A stretch of DNA of 64,000 nt from Schaalia sp. ORNL0103 (GCF_019429565.1 NZ_JAHXSA010000002.1:1-64000); one strand, 5' to 3'. Counted from the stretch's first letter, positions 54,029-62,461 are shown. The notes: generated by a model from the sequence alone, not told the origin. Program-made: numbers and translations.

Positions 54029-55846
54029 ATGTCTGATAACGAGTTTGACGCCCAGCGCGACCGCGCCGAGGAAGCACCTGACAACCTGGTGCTGACCGGT
54101 GAGGAAATCGAGCTGCCCGGTGAGGATTCCGACGCGTCGGCGATCATCGGCGAGTCCAGCGATCCCATCCACACGGGCGAAATCGAGGCCGTCGCGATCG
54201 GCGGCCTGACGGGCCGCGTGCCGGCTGCAGCACCGCTCAAGCCGACGATCGAGGACAAGATCTCCACGGGCGAGCTGCCCGTCGTGTCCGCCCCCGAGGG
54301 CGATCTCCCGGTCGTTTCTTCCTCCGACGAGGCCGACTCCGCCCCCGAGCAGGAGCAGGCTGAGCAGGAGTCTCCCGCCGACGCTCCGGTCGCCGACCGG
54401 GGCGCCGATGAGCCTGCCGAGGCCGACGCGCCGTCCGCAGAGGCGACCGATGAGCCCGAGACCACCGACGAGGCCCCCGCAGAGGAGGCCCCCGCTGAGG
54501 AGGCTCCCGCAGAGGACACCGTTTCCGACGAGCCCGCCCCCGCCTCGTCGAATGAGGAGGGCGAGCAGCCCGAGGCGTCCGCGGACCAGGCGGAAGAAGG
54601 CGAGAATTCCTTTGCTTCCCTGCTCTCCTCCGCAGACGAGGACGCGGCAGGCGAGGCGGCCGAGGACGTGACCGAGGATCCGGAGCCCGCACTCGCCCCC
54701 GTCATGACGCCCGCACAGGCGGCCGCCGCCCTGAGCGAGGCCAACGACGAGGCGACCAACGACTCTTCCGACGAGGCCGAGGCCCCCTCGAGCGACGATC
54801 AGCCCTCCGAGGACGAGCCGGCCGAGGACGAGCCGGCCGAGGACGAGGTCGCCGAGGACAAGGTCGCCGCAGTCGGTGGCGCTGCCGCCGAGGCCTCCGC
54901 GCACTCGCCGTCCTCGCGCCGCTCCATGATCTTCGGCGACGAGGAGACCCTGTCCTCCTCGATTCCCGCGGTCGCGGCCGAAGAGGAGAACGCTCCCGCC
55001 GAAACCTCCGCCGAGGAAAAGCCCGAGGCTGAGGAAGAGGCCCCCTTCACCGAGCCGACGACCCAGCTGCCGACGCAGAACACCGAGGCCTCGTACTCCT
55101 TCGAGGATCAGGATGCTGCCGAGGCCGCACGCCCGCGCCGCCGCTCCCTGCTGGGCGAGGGCGACGAGGACAGCGAGGCGGCAACCCTGGCCGCCATCGC
55201 GTCGACCGCCGCGCGCGGCGACAAGTCCGACGCGCCTTCGAGCCTGGACGACGAGCTCTTCTCCGCCGCCCCCGAGATCACGGAGATGCCCTCGCGCACG
55301 GGCGCACACTGGCTATCCTTCCTCCTCTTCCTGCTGCTCGTGCCCGTCGGCTGGTACCTGGCCGCTGACGCGGGTGCACGCATGACTCTGGCGGACGCCG
55401 CTCCCATATACACGGGCGTCGCCTCGATCGTGGCCCTGGGCGAGATCCTCGGCGCGATCGTCATCTCCGCGATCCTTTTCGTGACCGCGCGCCGCTCGTC
55501 ACTGGGCGCCTGGCTGATGGGCATCGTGACTCTCGTCGTGGGTCTGCCGTGGCTCATGGCCCCCGGCATCACCGAGGCGTCGGTGCTGCCTACGCTCACC
55601 GCGCTCACCAACACGGGATCGCTGGGCGCGAACCTCTCGCACCACCTGCAGGCCTCCGGCTACTCCGGCCGCTTCGCCCTGCTGGGCATCGCCCTCATGG
55701 GCCTGGCGTACGTGTCCCACTCGGCACGCCGCACCGGCCGCGCCGAGGAGGCGCTGCGCGTCTCGCTGGAGGCCACCAACCCGGCGGGCGCCTTCTACTC
55801 CAAGCGCGCCCGTAAGAAGGCAGCGAAAGAAGCGGCCCGCAAGTGA
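54029..55846 (+). CDS. Long acidic membrane protein of unknown function
   Basis: 605 residues. The first 425 are Ala/Glu/Asp/Ser-rich and disordered (EDEPAEDEPAEDEVAEDK, EEAPAEEAPAEE repeats) and would be cytoplasmic. Four to five helices follow (WLSFLLFLLLVPVGWYLAAD, ILGAIVISAILFVTA, LGAWLMGIVTLVVGLPWL, LLGIALMGLAYV). The end is basic (RARKKAAKEAARK). GGAGG lies before the ATG. Overlaps the following hydrolase gene as GTGA. Possibly a scaffold or mechanosensory protein, but nothing in the sequence decides it. Confidence 0.75.
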   Translation: MSDNEFDAQRDRAEEAPDNLVLTGEEIELPGEDSDASAIIGESSDPIHTGEIEAVAIGGLTGRVPAAAPLKPTIEDKISTGELPVVSAPEGDLPVVSSSDEADSAPEQEQAEQESPADAPVADRGADEPAEADAPSAEATDEPETTDEAPAEEAPAEEAPAEDTVSDEPAPASSNEEGEQPEASADQAEEGENSFASLLSSADEDAAGEAAEDVTEDPEPALAPVMTPAQAAAALSEANDEATNDSSDEAEAPSSDDQPSEDEPAEDEPAEDEVAEDKVAAVGGAAAEASAHSPSSRRSMIFGDEETLSSSIPAVAAEEENAPAETSAEEKPEAEEEAPFTEPTTQLPTQNTEASYSFEDQDAAEAARPRRRSLLGEGDEDSEAATLAAIASTAARGDKSDAPSSLDDELFSAAPEITEMPSRTGAHWLSFLLFLLLVPVGWYLAADAGARMTLADAAPIYTGVASIVALGEILGAIVISAILFVTARRSSLGAWLMGIVTLVVGLPWLMAPGITEASVLPTLTALTNTGSLGANLSHHLQASGYSGRFALLGIALMGLAYVSHSARRTGRAEEALRVSLEATNPAGAFYSKRARKKAAKEAARK

Positions 55847-56748
55847 AAACTCTGATTCCCGCCAGCGCGATCGAGCTCGAGGGTCCGTGGACCCATCGGC
55901 ACGTGAGCGCTGGCGGCGCCGCATTCCACGTCGCTGACATGGGCGAGGGCATGGACCATGCGCTCGTCCTCCTGCACGGCTTCCCCGAGCACTGGTGGGC
56001 GTGGCGCGACGTCCTGCCCGCACTCGCGGAGTCGACCTCGCGCGTGTTCGCCCTCGATTTGCGAGGCTTCGGCACCTCCGACCTGACGCGCGGAGACTGC
56101 GACCTCCAGCAGATGGCGAACGACGTGATTGGCGTTGTGCGCGCCCTCGGCGTGGCCTCGTTCTCCGTGGCCGGCATGGGGATCGGCGGCACGGTCGCGT
56201 GGATGATCGGCGCCCTGGCGCCCCTCGAGCTGCGATCGGTGGCCGTCCTGTCGGCACCCCACCCCCTCGGCGTCCAGCCCGTGATCGGTCGCGCGCCCTG
56301 GGCGGGTGGCCGCGTCCTGCAGGGCCGCCTCGCGCTGCCCACGGGGCGTGAGCGCGCACTGCGTTCGGGCTCTCTCGTGACGACCGTGTTCCGCGCGTGG
56401 GCCTCGCCCGGGAACGTCGACGCCCTCGTCTCCCAGTCGGGCACGTACCGCGCCGCGCTGCGTCGCCCCTTCGCGGCGCATACCGCGCTGCGCGGCCTGA
56501 GCGCCGCCCGCAAGATCTCGCGCGAAGAGCGCCGACTGCTGTCGGAGCCTGTGCGCGTGCCCGTCCTGTCCCTGGTGGGGCGCGACGACGGGGCATGGTC
56601 GGCCCTGGATCACGCGGCCGACGCCCAATTCGTGGATGCGCCGCTGACGCAGATCGTCATTCGCGAAGCCGGACACTTCCTCCCCGAAGAAGCGCCGCAG
56701 GCTGTGGCCGAGGCTCTGTCAGAGCACGTCGGCACGCACGCTCAGTAA
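55843..56748 (+). CDS. Alpha/beta hydrolase lacking the nucleophile
   Basis: 301 residues, with a start GTG overlapping the upstream stop. Epoxide-hydrolase-like fold: oxyanion segment LLHGFPEHWWAWR (44-55), acid in GRDDGAW and late histidine in EAGHFLPEE. The nucleophile elbow reads AGMGIGG (110-116). Position 113, which is Asp in epoxide hydrolases and Ser in esterases, is Gly, so hydrolysis by the normal route is unlikely. The rest of the elbow glycines are kept. Either a pseudoenzyme with a binding role or a recently inactivated enzyme. The DNA codons (GGC ATG GGG ATC GGC) leave no doubt about the residue. Confidence 0.85.
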   Translation: MKTLIPASAIELEGPWTHRHVSAGGAAFHVADMGEGMDHALVLLHGFPEHWWAWRDVLPALAESTSRVFALDLRGFGTSDLTRGDCDLQQMANDVIGVVRALGVASFSVAGMGIGGTVAWMIGALAPLELRSVAVLSAPHPLGVQPVIGRAPWAGGRVLQGRLALPTGRERALRSGSLVTTVFRAWASPGNVDALVSQSGTYRAALRRPFAAHTALRGLSAARKISREERRLLSEPVRVPVLSLVGRDDGAWSALDHAADAQFVDAPLTQIVIREAGHFLPEEAPQAVAEALSEHVGTHAQ

Positions 56749-56928
56749 CCGGTTTTTCATTAGACAGGTCACACAAAACGCGAAATGAAGCCCATTTCAC
56801 CTGATAGATAGGGCATAATGGTGTGATGCGCGGTACCTCCTCGTGAGTGGTATTACGTATGGGATCCACTGCGCAATCCAAATCGAAACGCCCGAGCAAT
56901 CGGGCACGAGCGGAAGGAGCTCCGCACC

Positions 56929-57612
56929 ATGATCGGTGACGGAAACTTCATCAGCCAGGTGCCGCTGTTCGGTGGCCTTGATGATGCACAGCAGGTGTCC
57001 CTCCAGCAGAAGATGGGTCATACGACCCTGCGTCGCGGAGAGACTCTCTTCGACGAAGGCGATCTCGGCGATCGCCTGTACATCGTGACCGAGGGCAAGG
57101 TGAAGCTCGGCCACACGTCCAGCGACGGCCGCGAGTCTCTGCTCGCAGTCCTGGGCCCCGGAGAGATCATCGGTGAGCTCACGCTCTTCGATCCGGGTCC
57201 GCGCTCGACCACCGCAACCGCCGTTTCCCCGGCGTCCCTCCTCTACCTCGAGCACGAGGATCTCATGCACGTGCTCGACACCAACCCGACCCTGGCCAAG
57301 CACATGCTGCGCGCCCTCGCTCAGCGCCTGCGCCGTACCAACGAGTCCCTCTCGGATCTCGTGTTCTCCGACGTTCCCGGCCGCGTCGCCAAGGCCCTCC
57401 TGGACCTTGCGGATCGCTTCGGCACCGCGACCGACAAGGGCGTCCACGTCCCCCACGACCTCACGCAGGAAGAGCTCGCCCAGCTGGTCGGCGCCTCCCG
57501 TGAGACCGTGAACAAGTCTCTGGCCGACTTCGTGTCGCGCGGCTGGATCCGTCTGGAAGGTCGCGCCGTGACCCTCCTCGACGTCGATCGCCTGGCGCGT
57601 CGCGCTCGCTGA
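56929..57612 (+). CDS. crp: CRP/FNR-family cAMP-type regulator (GlxR-like)
   Basis: 227 residues. The N-terminal cyclic-nucleotide domain includes LRRGETLFDEGDLGDRLYIV and the phosphate-binding cassette GEIIGELTLFDPGPRSTTATA. The C-terminal helix-turn-helix is LTQEELAQLVGASRETVNKS, followed by RGWIRLEG. It matches mycobacterial Crp (Rv3676) and corynebacterial GlxR in length and position upstream of whiB4. The leader (56749-56928) contains a CATAAT (56814-56819) as a possible -10, and TGTGA half-sites, but no full CRP palindrome that I can defend. A terminator follows. Confidence 0.92.
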   Translation: MIGDGNFISQVPLFGGLDDAQQVSLQQKMGHTTLRRGETLFDEGDLGDRLYIVTEGKVKLGHTSSDGRESLLAVLGPGEIIGELTLFDPGPRSTTATAVSPASLLYLEHEDLMHVLDTNPTLAKHMLRALAQRLRRTNESLSDLVFSDVPGRVAKALLDLADRFGTATDKGVHVPHDLTQEELAQLVGASRETVNKSLADFVSRGWIRLEGRAVTLLDVDRLARRAR

Positions 57613-57625
57613 CCGCAGCCTACAC

Positions 57626-57665
57626 AAGGTTGGGCCCGACACCGTGAGGTGCCGGGCCCAACCTT
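57626..57665 (+). terminator. Intrinsic terminator after crp
   Basis: AAGGTTGGGCCCGACAC (57626-57642) pairs with GTGCCGGGCCCAACCTT (57649-57665, one mismatch), followed by TT and TG; the U-rich tail ACCTTTTG supports termination. Confidence 0.88.
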
Positions 57666-57677
57666 TTGCTTGACGAT

Positions 57678-57737
57678 ATGAACGAGGCCGTGGTCCCTCG
57701 TGCGTTTTCCGCACGTGCCGACCACGGCCTCGTTCAT
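57678..57737. repeat. 18-bp perfect inverted repeat of the dispersed motif
   Basis: ATGAACGAGGCCGTGGTC (57678-57695) and GACCACGGCCTCGTTCAT (57720-57737) are perfectly inverted. The loop contains a second hairpin, CGTGCG-TTTTC-CGCACG. It lies just beyond the DUF4177 stop and may end that transcript on the minus strand. Confidence 0.85.
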
Positions 57738-57755
57738 GCGCGGAGCTGGCGCGCG

Positions 57756-57935
57756 TCAGTTCTGAACGACAGGCGCTTCCTCAATCGGACGCTTGAGGTA
57801 GGCCACCAGGTTCTCGGAACCCGTAGGACCGGGGATCACCTGGACGAGTTCCCACCCGTCGGCGCCCCACTGGTCGAGGATTGCTTTCGTCGCGTGCGTG
57901 AGCAGCGGAATCGTGGAGTATTCCCATTTAGTCAT
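57756..57935 (-). CDS. Small DUF4177-family protein
   Basis: 59 residues: begins MTKWEYSTIPLLTHATKAI, then LDQWGADGWELVQVIPGPTG, and ends RPIEEAPVVQN. The W-x3-GADGWELV pattern and size fit DUF4177 proteins, which occur beside crp/whiB4 in many actinobacteria. TAGGAT lies six bases before the ATG, so it may be leaderless; a weak AGGA is also present. It sits between whiB4 (10 bp away) and the inverted motif pair. Function unknown. Confidence 0.88.
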   Translation of the reverse strand: MTKWEYSTIPLLTHATKAILDQWGADGWELVQVIPGPTGSENLVAYLKRPIEEAPVVQN

Positions 57936-57944
57936 GGCTCTATC

Positions 57945-58295
57945 CTACCCGCCCGTCAACTGGGGGCGCACGAAGGACAGAACCTTCGGGACGTGGGGGC
58001 TGCGGAGCTCACGGGCGAGCGGCTCGTCGGAGGTGCGCAGCCACTCCAGCCAATTGTCCGCGTGAGGATAGTGACGCAGAATCGCTCGACGTTCACGTTC
58101 CGTCAGCCCGCCCCACACGCCGTAGTTCGCCTCGGATTCGAGAGCGTCGGCGAGACATTCGAGGCGAACCTCGCATTCGTAGCAGCGCATACGAACCTGA
58201 CGCTGGGAGGCACCCTGCACGAACAGCACGTCCGGTTCGATGGACGCGCAGAGCGCGCGGGCGACCCAACTCTGGTCGTCGCCTTGCGTTGACAT
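57945..58295 (-). CDS. whiB4: WhiB-family iron-sulfur regulator (WhiB4-like)
   Basis: 116 residues from ATG 58295, with GTGGAG upstream. The four cluster cysteines are Cys16, Cys38, Cys41 and Cys47 (C-x21-C-x2-C-x5-C), followed by the GVWGG turn in YGVWGGLTERERRAIL. WhiB proteins carry a redox-sensitive [4Fe-4S] cluster and act as transcription factors, often with sigma factor contacts. The location between crp and ponA2 matches mycobacterial WhiB4 (Rv3681c), an oxidative-stress regulator. Divergent from the PBP gene; DUF4177 follows. Confidence 0.92.
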   Translation of the reverse strand: MSTQGDDQSWVARALCASIEPDVLFVQGASQRQVRMRCYECEVRLECLADALESEANYGVWGGLTERERRAILRHYPHADNWLEWLRTSDEPLARELRSPHVPKVLSFVRPQLTGG

Positions 58296-58452
58296 CGTGG
58301 AACTCCACTTCACTGTATTTCGAGCCCTGCCTGTGACCATACACACATACGTGTGCCGGTGCAAACGCTGCGACCACTGTCGAAGGCACCTCAAGGTGAT
58401 TCATCAGGCAATTCTCACGCGCCGCCAAACGCCAGATGAGCGGGCCGACACG

Positions 58453-58458
58453 TAAGCT
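58453..58458 (+). promoter_or_regulatory. -10 element of ponA2
   Basis: TAAGCT ends six bases before ATG 58465. An AGGA also overlaps this gap, so the gene could be leaderless or carry a very short leader. Confidence 0.4.
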
Positions 58459-58464
58459 AGGAAT

Positions 58465-60585
58465 ATGTCGCACTCTCACTCTCGCGCTGTCCGACCGGCC
58501 CAGCTGCTCGCGCTGCTACTGGCGTTCCTGAGCGTGTCCTCGCTCATGGGCGTCGTCACGGCCGGCATGCTCGTCCCCGTCGCGGGACCCACCGCGCTGG
58601 CAGCAAAGTCGGTCCCCTCCGTCTTCAACGAGCTGCCCGGTGACCTGCAGACCGTGGCCCCGGCCGAGGAGTCGCAGCTCCTCGATTCGTCCGGCGGCGT
58701 GATCGCACACTTCTACGACAAGCAGCGCATCGTGGTGCCCAGCGCCAACATCGCTGACGTTATGAAGAAGGCAATCGTCGCGATCGAAGATAAGCGCTTC
58801 TACGAGCACAACGGTGTCGATGCCACGGGTATCGCTCGTGCGCTCGTGACGAACCTGGGCGATAGCGGCCGCCAGGGCGCTTCGACGATCACCCAGCAGT
58901 ACGTGCGTAACTCGCTGGCAGAGCGCGGCTACCTCGAGGGCGACGCGGACCAGGTGAGCGCAGCGACCGAGCAGACCACTGAGCGCAAGCTGCGCGAAAT
59001 CAAGTACGCGCTGGCATTGGAGAAGACCCAGTCGAAGGACGAAATCCTCACGGGTTACCTCAACATCGCCCCCTTCGGCCCCATCACCTACGGTGTCGAG
59101 GCCGCTTCGCAGCGATACTTCTCCAAGTCCGCGTCGGAGCTGAACTACCTGGAGGCTGCGCTCCTCGCAGGCCTCGTCCAGTCCCCCGTCCAGTATGATC
59201 CGCTGACCCACCCGGAAGCCGCTCAGGAACGCCGCGACACGGTCCTGGCAACGATGCTTGACCAGGGCGTCATCACGCAGGAAGAGTACGACGAGGGCGT
59301 CGCGACGACGGTCGATTCGATGCTGCACCCGACGGTGTCCTCGGAGGGCTGCTCGGGCGCCGAATCCTCGAAGGCGTACTTCTGCGACTACGTCCTCTCT
59401 CAGTTCCTGGAGGACCCGACGTTCGGCGCAACGCGCATCGAGCGCGAGCGCCTGCTCAAGACCCAGGGCATCACGATCCGCACGACGCTGGACCCCGCGA
59501 AGCAGGACGCGGCCTACGCCTCGCTGACGAACGCGATTCCCGTGGGCGACGCCTCCGGCCTGAACGACGCGCTCGTCTCGCTGGACCCGCGCACCGGCAA
59601 GGTGCTTGCGATGGCCCAGAACACGACCTACGGCATCGAGGCCGGCCAGACGATGTCGAACTACTCGGCCGACGGTAACTTCCAGGTGGGCTCGACCTTC
59701 AAGGTGTTCACGCTCCTGCAGTGGTTCAAGGAGGGACACTCGGCCTACGAAACCGTGGGTTCGGCCAACACCTTCTATCCGAACGGCTCCTTCAAGTGCG
59801 ACGGTCGCTCCATCACGACCGAGGGCTACCAGGTCAACGACCTCGCGGGTAAGACCGGCACGATGAACGTCGTGCGCGCCACCGGCCAGTCGGTCAACCA
59901 GGCCTTCGTGAACATGGCGTCGCGCGTGGACTTCTGCTCGATCTTCGAGACCGCCTACAACATGGGCATCACGGAGGACGGCGAGGTTCCGTCTCCCTTC
60001 CCCGCCAACATCCTCGGTTCCGTGTCGGCCTCCCCGCTGCAGATGGCCTCCGTGTTCGCGACGATCGCGAACTCCGGCCAGCAGTGCAAGCCCCAGTCCA
60101 TCGAGTCCGTGACCGACCGCGACGAGAACGTCCTCAAGGAGTTTGCAGCGGACTGCAAGGAGGTCATCTCCCCTGACCTCGCAAACAAGACGGCGGCACT
60201 TCTGACGGCCTCGGCCGGCCAGTACTACACGTCGACTCGTCTGGGCGACGGCCGTCCCTTCGCCGCGAAGTCGGGCACGACCGACGGCCACGCCAACACG
60301 TGGCTGACCGGCTTCACCCCCTCGCTCGCCACTGCCGTATGGGTGGGCCACGGCGACAACTCCTCCCAGGAAGTTTCCGGCGTTGTCATCAACGGCGTGT
60401 ACCACAGCGAGATCTTCGGTGAGACCTACGTCGGCCAGAACATCTGGGCGCCCTACATGACGCAGGCGCTGGCGGGCACACCCGTCGAGGCCGTCTCGAA
60501 CGCGAACATCGGCGCGACGACGCCTCAGCGCGGCGCGACTCCGACTCCCGCGCCGAGCGCGTCCCCCAACAGCAATGACCACTGA
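58465..60585 (+). CDS. ponA2: Bifunctional class A penicillin-binding protein
   Basis: Polymerises and cross-links peptidoglycan outside the membrane. 706 residues: an N-terminal membrane helix (about 12-40), then a glycosyltransferase domain with Glu108 in EDKRFYEHNG and the GASTITQQYVRN motif. The transpeptidase domain has S410-T-F-K413, SVN in TGQSVNQAF, and KSG in AAKSGTTDGHAN. The C-terminal tail is Pro/Thr-rich and has no PASTA domain. Two cysteines in the linker (GCSGAE, AYFCDYV) may pair. Synteny with mycobacterial ponA2 (Rv3682), next to whiB4 and a metallophosphoesterase, supports the name. Confidence 0.93.
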   Translation: MSHSHSRAVRPAQLLALLLAFLSVSSLMGVVTAGMLVPVAGPTALAAKSVPSVFNELPGDLQTVAPAEESQLLDSSGGVIAHFYDKQRIVVPSANIADVMKKAIVAIEDKRFYEHNGVDATGIARALVTNLGDSGRQGASTITQQYVRNSLAERGYLEGDADQVSAATEQTTERKLREIKYALALEKTQSKDEILTGYLNIAPFGPITYGVEAASQRYFSKSASELNYLEAALLAGLVQSPVQYDPLTHPEAAQERRDTVLATMLDQGVITQEEYDEGVATTVDSMLHPTVSSEGCSGAESSKAYFCDYVLSQFLEDPTFGATRIERERLLKTQGITIRTTLDPAKQDAAYASLTNAIPVGDASGLNDALVSLDPRTGKVLAMAQNTTYGIEAGQTMSNYSADGNFQVGSTFKVFTLLQWFKEGHSAYETVGSANTFYPNGSFKCDGRSITTEGYQVNDLAGKTGTMNVVRATGQSVNQAFVNMASRVDFCSIFETAYNMGITEDGEVPSPFPANILGSVSASPLQMASVFATIANSGQQCKPQSIESVTDRDENVLKEFAADCKEVISPDLANKTAALLTASAGQYYTSTRLGDGRPFAAKSGTTDGHANTWLTGFTPSLATAVWVGHGDNSSQEVSGVVINGVYHSEIFGETYVGQNIWAPYMTQALAGTPVEAVSNANIGATTPQRGATPTPAPSASPNSNDH

Positions 60586-61555
60586 CGTCACGTCTGCACT
60601 CGCAGGGGCCACGGCCTCGTCCGCTCGACGAGGCCGTGGCCTCCTGCGCACTGCGGGAGCGGTCGTCGGCGGGCTGGGTCTCGCTGGCCTGGCCGCGGGC
60701 GGCGCGGCGCTCGCGTGGGGTTCGGTCGAGCGTACGATGCCGGTGCTGCGCCGCTACGACGTCCCCGTTGAGGGTGACGTCCCCGAGGTGACGATCCTCC
60801 AGATCGCGGACCTGCACCTGTTTGCCGGACAGAAGTTCCTCCTGCGTTTCCTATCGGATGTCGCAGCCTCGGAGCACTTCGACATGGTCGTAGCGACCGG
60901 CGACAACTTCGGATCTGTGGATGCACTGGACATGGTGATGGACGCGTACCGCCCGTTCCTGTCCTATCCGGGCGCTTTCGTGCTCGGTTCGAACGACTAC
61001 TACTCGCCGATTCCGAAGCGCTGGAGCCGCTACCTGTCACGATCGAAGCCGCACCCCGCGCGGGTTGTTCCCGATCTTCCCTACCTGCCGATGGTGCGTC
61101 ACATGCGTCGGGCCGGCTGGGTCGATCTGTCGAATGCTGCCGGCACGATCAGCCTGCCCACCGGCACGGTGTCCCTGCTTGGCACGGATGACGCTCATAT
61201 CCACCGGGACCGCATGGGAACCCCGGCCTCGTCATGGGCGGCACCGGGCACCCTGCGCCTGGGTCTCACGCACGCCCCCTACACGCGCGTCGTGTCCGCG
61301 CTGACGTCGGCAGGCTCGGCCCTGATCCTCGCCGGGCACACGCACGGCGGCCAGATCGGCATTCCCGGAGTCGGGGCGATCATCACGAACTGCGACATTT
61401 CGCGCCCCTACGCGAAGGGCTTGAAGCGGTGGGAGGCTCCGGACGGCACTGAAGCGTGGCTGCACGTCTCGGCTGGCCTGGGAACCTCCCCTTACGCAAA
61501 GATTCGCATCGCAACGCGTCCCGAGGCGTCTCTGTTGCACGTCCACCCCGCATAG
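60575..61555 (+). CDS. Membrane-anchored metallophosphoesterase
   Basis: 326 residues, overlapping the PBP gene by 11 bases. An N-terminal helix (GAVVGGLGLAGLAAGGAAL) anchors a calcineurin-like domain with metal motifs IADLHLF, TGDNFG, GSNDYY and AGHTHGGQIGIP. The orthologue is Rv3683, next to ponA2. UDP-diacylglucosamine or other phosphoester substrates are possible from the family; the target is not visible. The first 30 codons hold a perfect 15-bp inverted repeat of the dispersed motif (60607-60641). Confidence 0.9.
   Translation: MTTDVTSALAGATASSARRGRGLLRTAGAVVGGLGLAGLAAGGAALAWGSVERTMPVLRRYDVPVEGDVPEVTILQIADLHLFAGQKFLLRFLSDVAASEHFDMVVATGDNFGSVDALDMVMDAYRPFLSYPGAFVLGSNDYYSPIPKRWSRYLSRSKPHPARVVPDLPYLPMVRHMRRAGWVDLSNAAGTISLPTGTVSLLGTDDAHIHRDRMGTPASSWAAPGTLRLGLTHAPYTRVVSALTSAGSALILAGHTHGGQIGIPGVGAIITNCDISRPYAKGLKRWEAPDGTEAWLHVSAGLGTSPYAKIRIATRPEASLLHVHPA
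60607..60641 (+). repeat. 15-bp perfect inverted repeat of the dispersed motif inside a CDS
   Basis: GGCCACGGCCTCGTC (60607-60621) and GACGAGGCCGTGGCC (60627-60641) flank a five-base loop. It lies 22 bases past the PBP stop, where a terminator would be expected, but inside the coding start of the phosphoesterase. No T run. Confidence 0.88.
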
Positions 61556-61652
61556 GAGGGAGTCGCGCCACCGGCTGCCGGGCTTTCTGGAGCCCACGCG
61601 GCCGGACGACATGCGGCGTGGACCACACTTCGAGCGCTCCCTCCATCTCCGT

Positions 61653-61682
61653 TTGGGAATTTCGACGGGGTGAGGCTATACT
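61653..61682 (+). promoter_or_regulatory. Promoter of tRNA-Pro
   Basis: TTGGGA (61653-61658) and TATACT (61677-61682) are separated by 18 bp; the tRNA begins 11 bases after the -10. Confidence 0.75.
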
Positions 61683-61692
61683 CGAACGGCAC

Positions 61693-61766
<74 letters not shown>

Positions 61767-61772
61767 CCGGTA

Positions 61773-61804
61773 GTCGCCGGGACCGTTTGGTCCCGGCGAC
61801 TTTT
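61773..61804 (+). terminator. Terminator of tRNA-Pro
   Basis: GTCGCCGGGACC (61773-61784) pairs perfectly with GGTCCCGGCGAC (61789-61800) around GTTT, followed by TTTT. Confidence 0.95.
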
Positions 61805-61905
61805 GTATAGGCGCTATGCTCAGAATCACTGACCAATGGGTCGAAAGAGCGCGATCGCCCATTAGACTGAGGTCGTACCCATCACTCACTTTGAGGAGAA
61901 TCTCT

Positions 61906-62424
61906 ATGAAGCGTCGTCTTGCAGCAGCTATGCTCATCATCACGCTCCCCCTGGGCATGGCAGCATGCCACGGCACGAAGTCCCGCAAGGCCACCCCGAG
62001 CACCCCGGCGCCCGCGGCGACCGCCAGCGCTGATCCGACACAGAACGCTGCCCCCACGCAGACCCCCGCCCCCACGCAGGCCCCCGGCAACTCCAGCCAG
62101 TCCGTCGATGAGGCCTGCGGCCTTGTGACGAGCCAGCTCAAATCTTTCTCCGAAAGCGCCAGCACGGACGCAACTCCGGAACAGAAGAAAGCCATGGCAG
62201 ACGCCACCATCAAGGCGCTCAACTCGCCTCAGATCACCAATCCCGATGTGAAGGAGGCAGCCGGCAAGGTGGCTGCGGTCCTGACGGATACGGTGAACTT
62301 CGCTAACAAGTACGACTCGAACCCGGGCGCCGCCGATCAGAACGAGGCCAACGAGCTGATCGCACGCCTCACTACCTCGATGTATTCGCTCGGCCAGCTG
62401 TGCCCTGCACTGCTGGAGGACTGA
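61906..62424 (+). CDS. Lipoprotein, paralogue A
   Basis: 172 residues from ATG 61906, with GAGGAG upstream. The signal and lipobox are LPLGMAAC (Cys21 lipidated). A Pro/Thr/Ala spacer with APTQTPAPTQAP repeats leads to a helical domain containing DEACGLVTSQLKSF, QITNPDVKEAAGKVAAVL and SMYSLGQLC. It is clearly related to the convergent gene at 62535, sharing ITN-x2-VK-x-AA and S-M-x-SL-x2-x-C. Probably a small surface or periplasm-side binding protein. Function unknown. Confidence 0.85.
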   Translation: MKRRLAAAMLIITLPLGMAACHGTKSRKATPSTPAPAATASADPTQNAAPTQTPAPTQAPGNSSQSVDEACGLVTSQLKSFSESASTDATPEQKKAMADATIKALNSPQITNPDVKEAAGKVAAVLTDTVNFANKYDSNPGAADQNEANELIARLTTSMYSLGQLCPALLED

Positions 62425-62461
62425 CGAACAGGTAAGTACTCGTTCATCGATACATAGCGTT

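Noticed and set aside
56749-56928. CRP autoregulatory site
   Set aside because: TGTGA/TCACA half-sites exist but none are paired at the correct spacing to form the GlxR palindrome.
58516-60651. 711-codon frame opposite ponA2
   Set aside because: Antisense to a complete class A PBP with all catalytic motifs.
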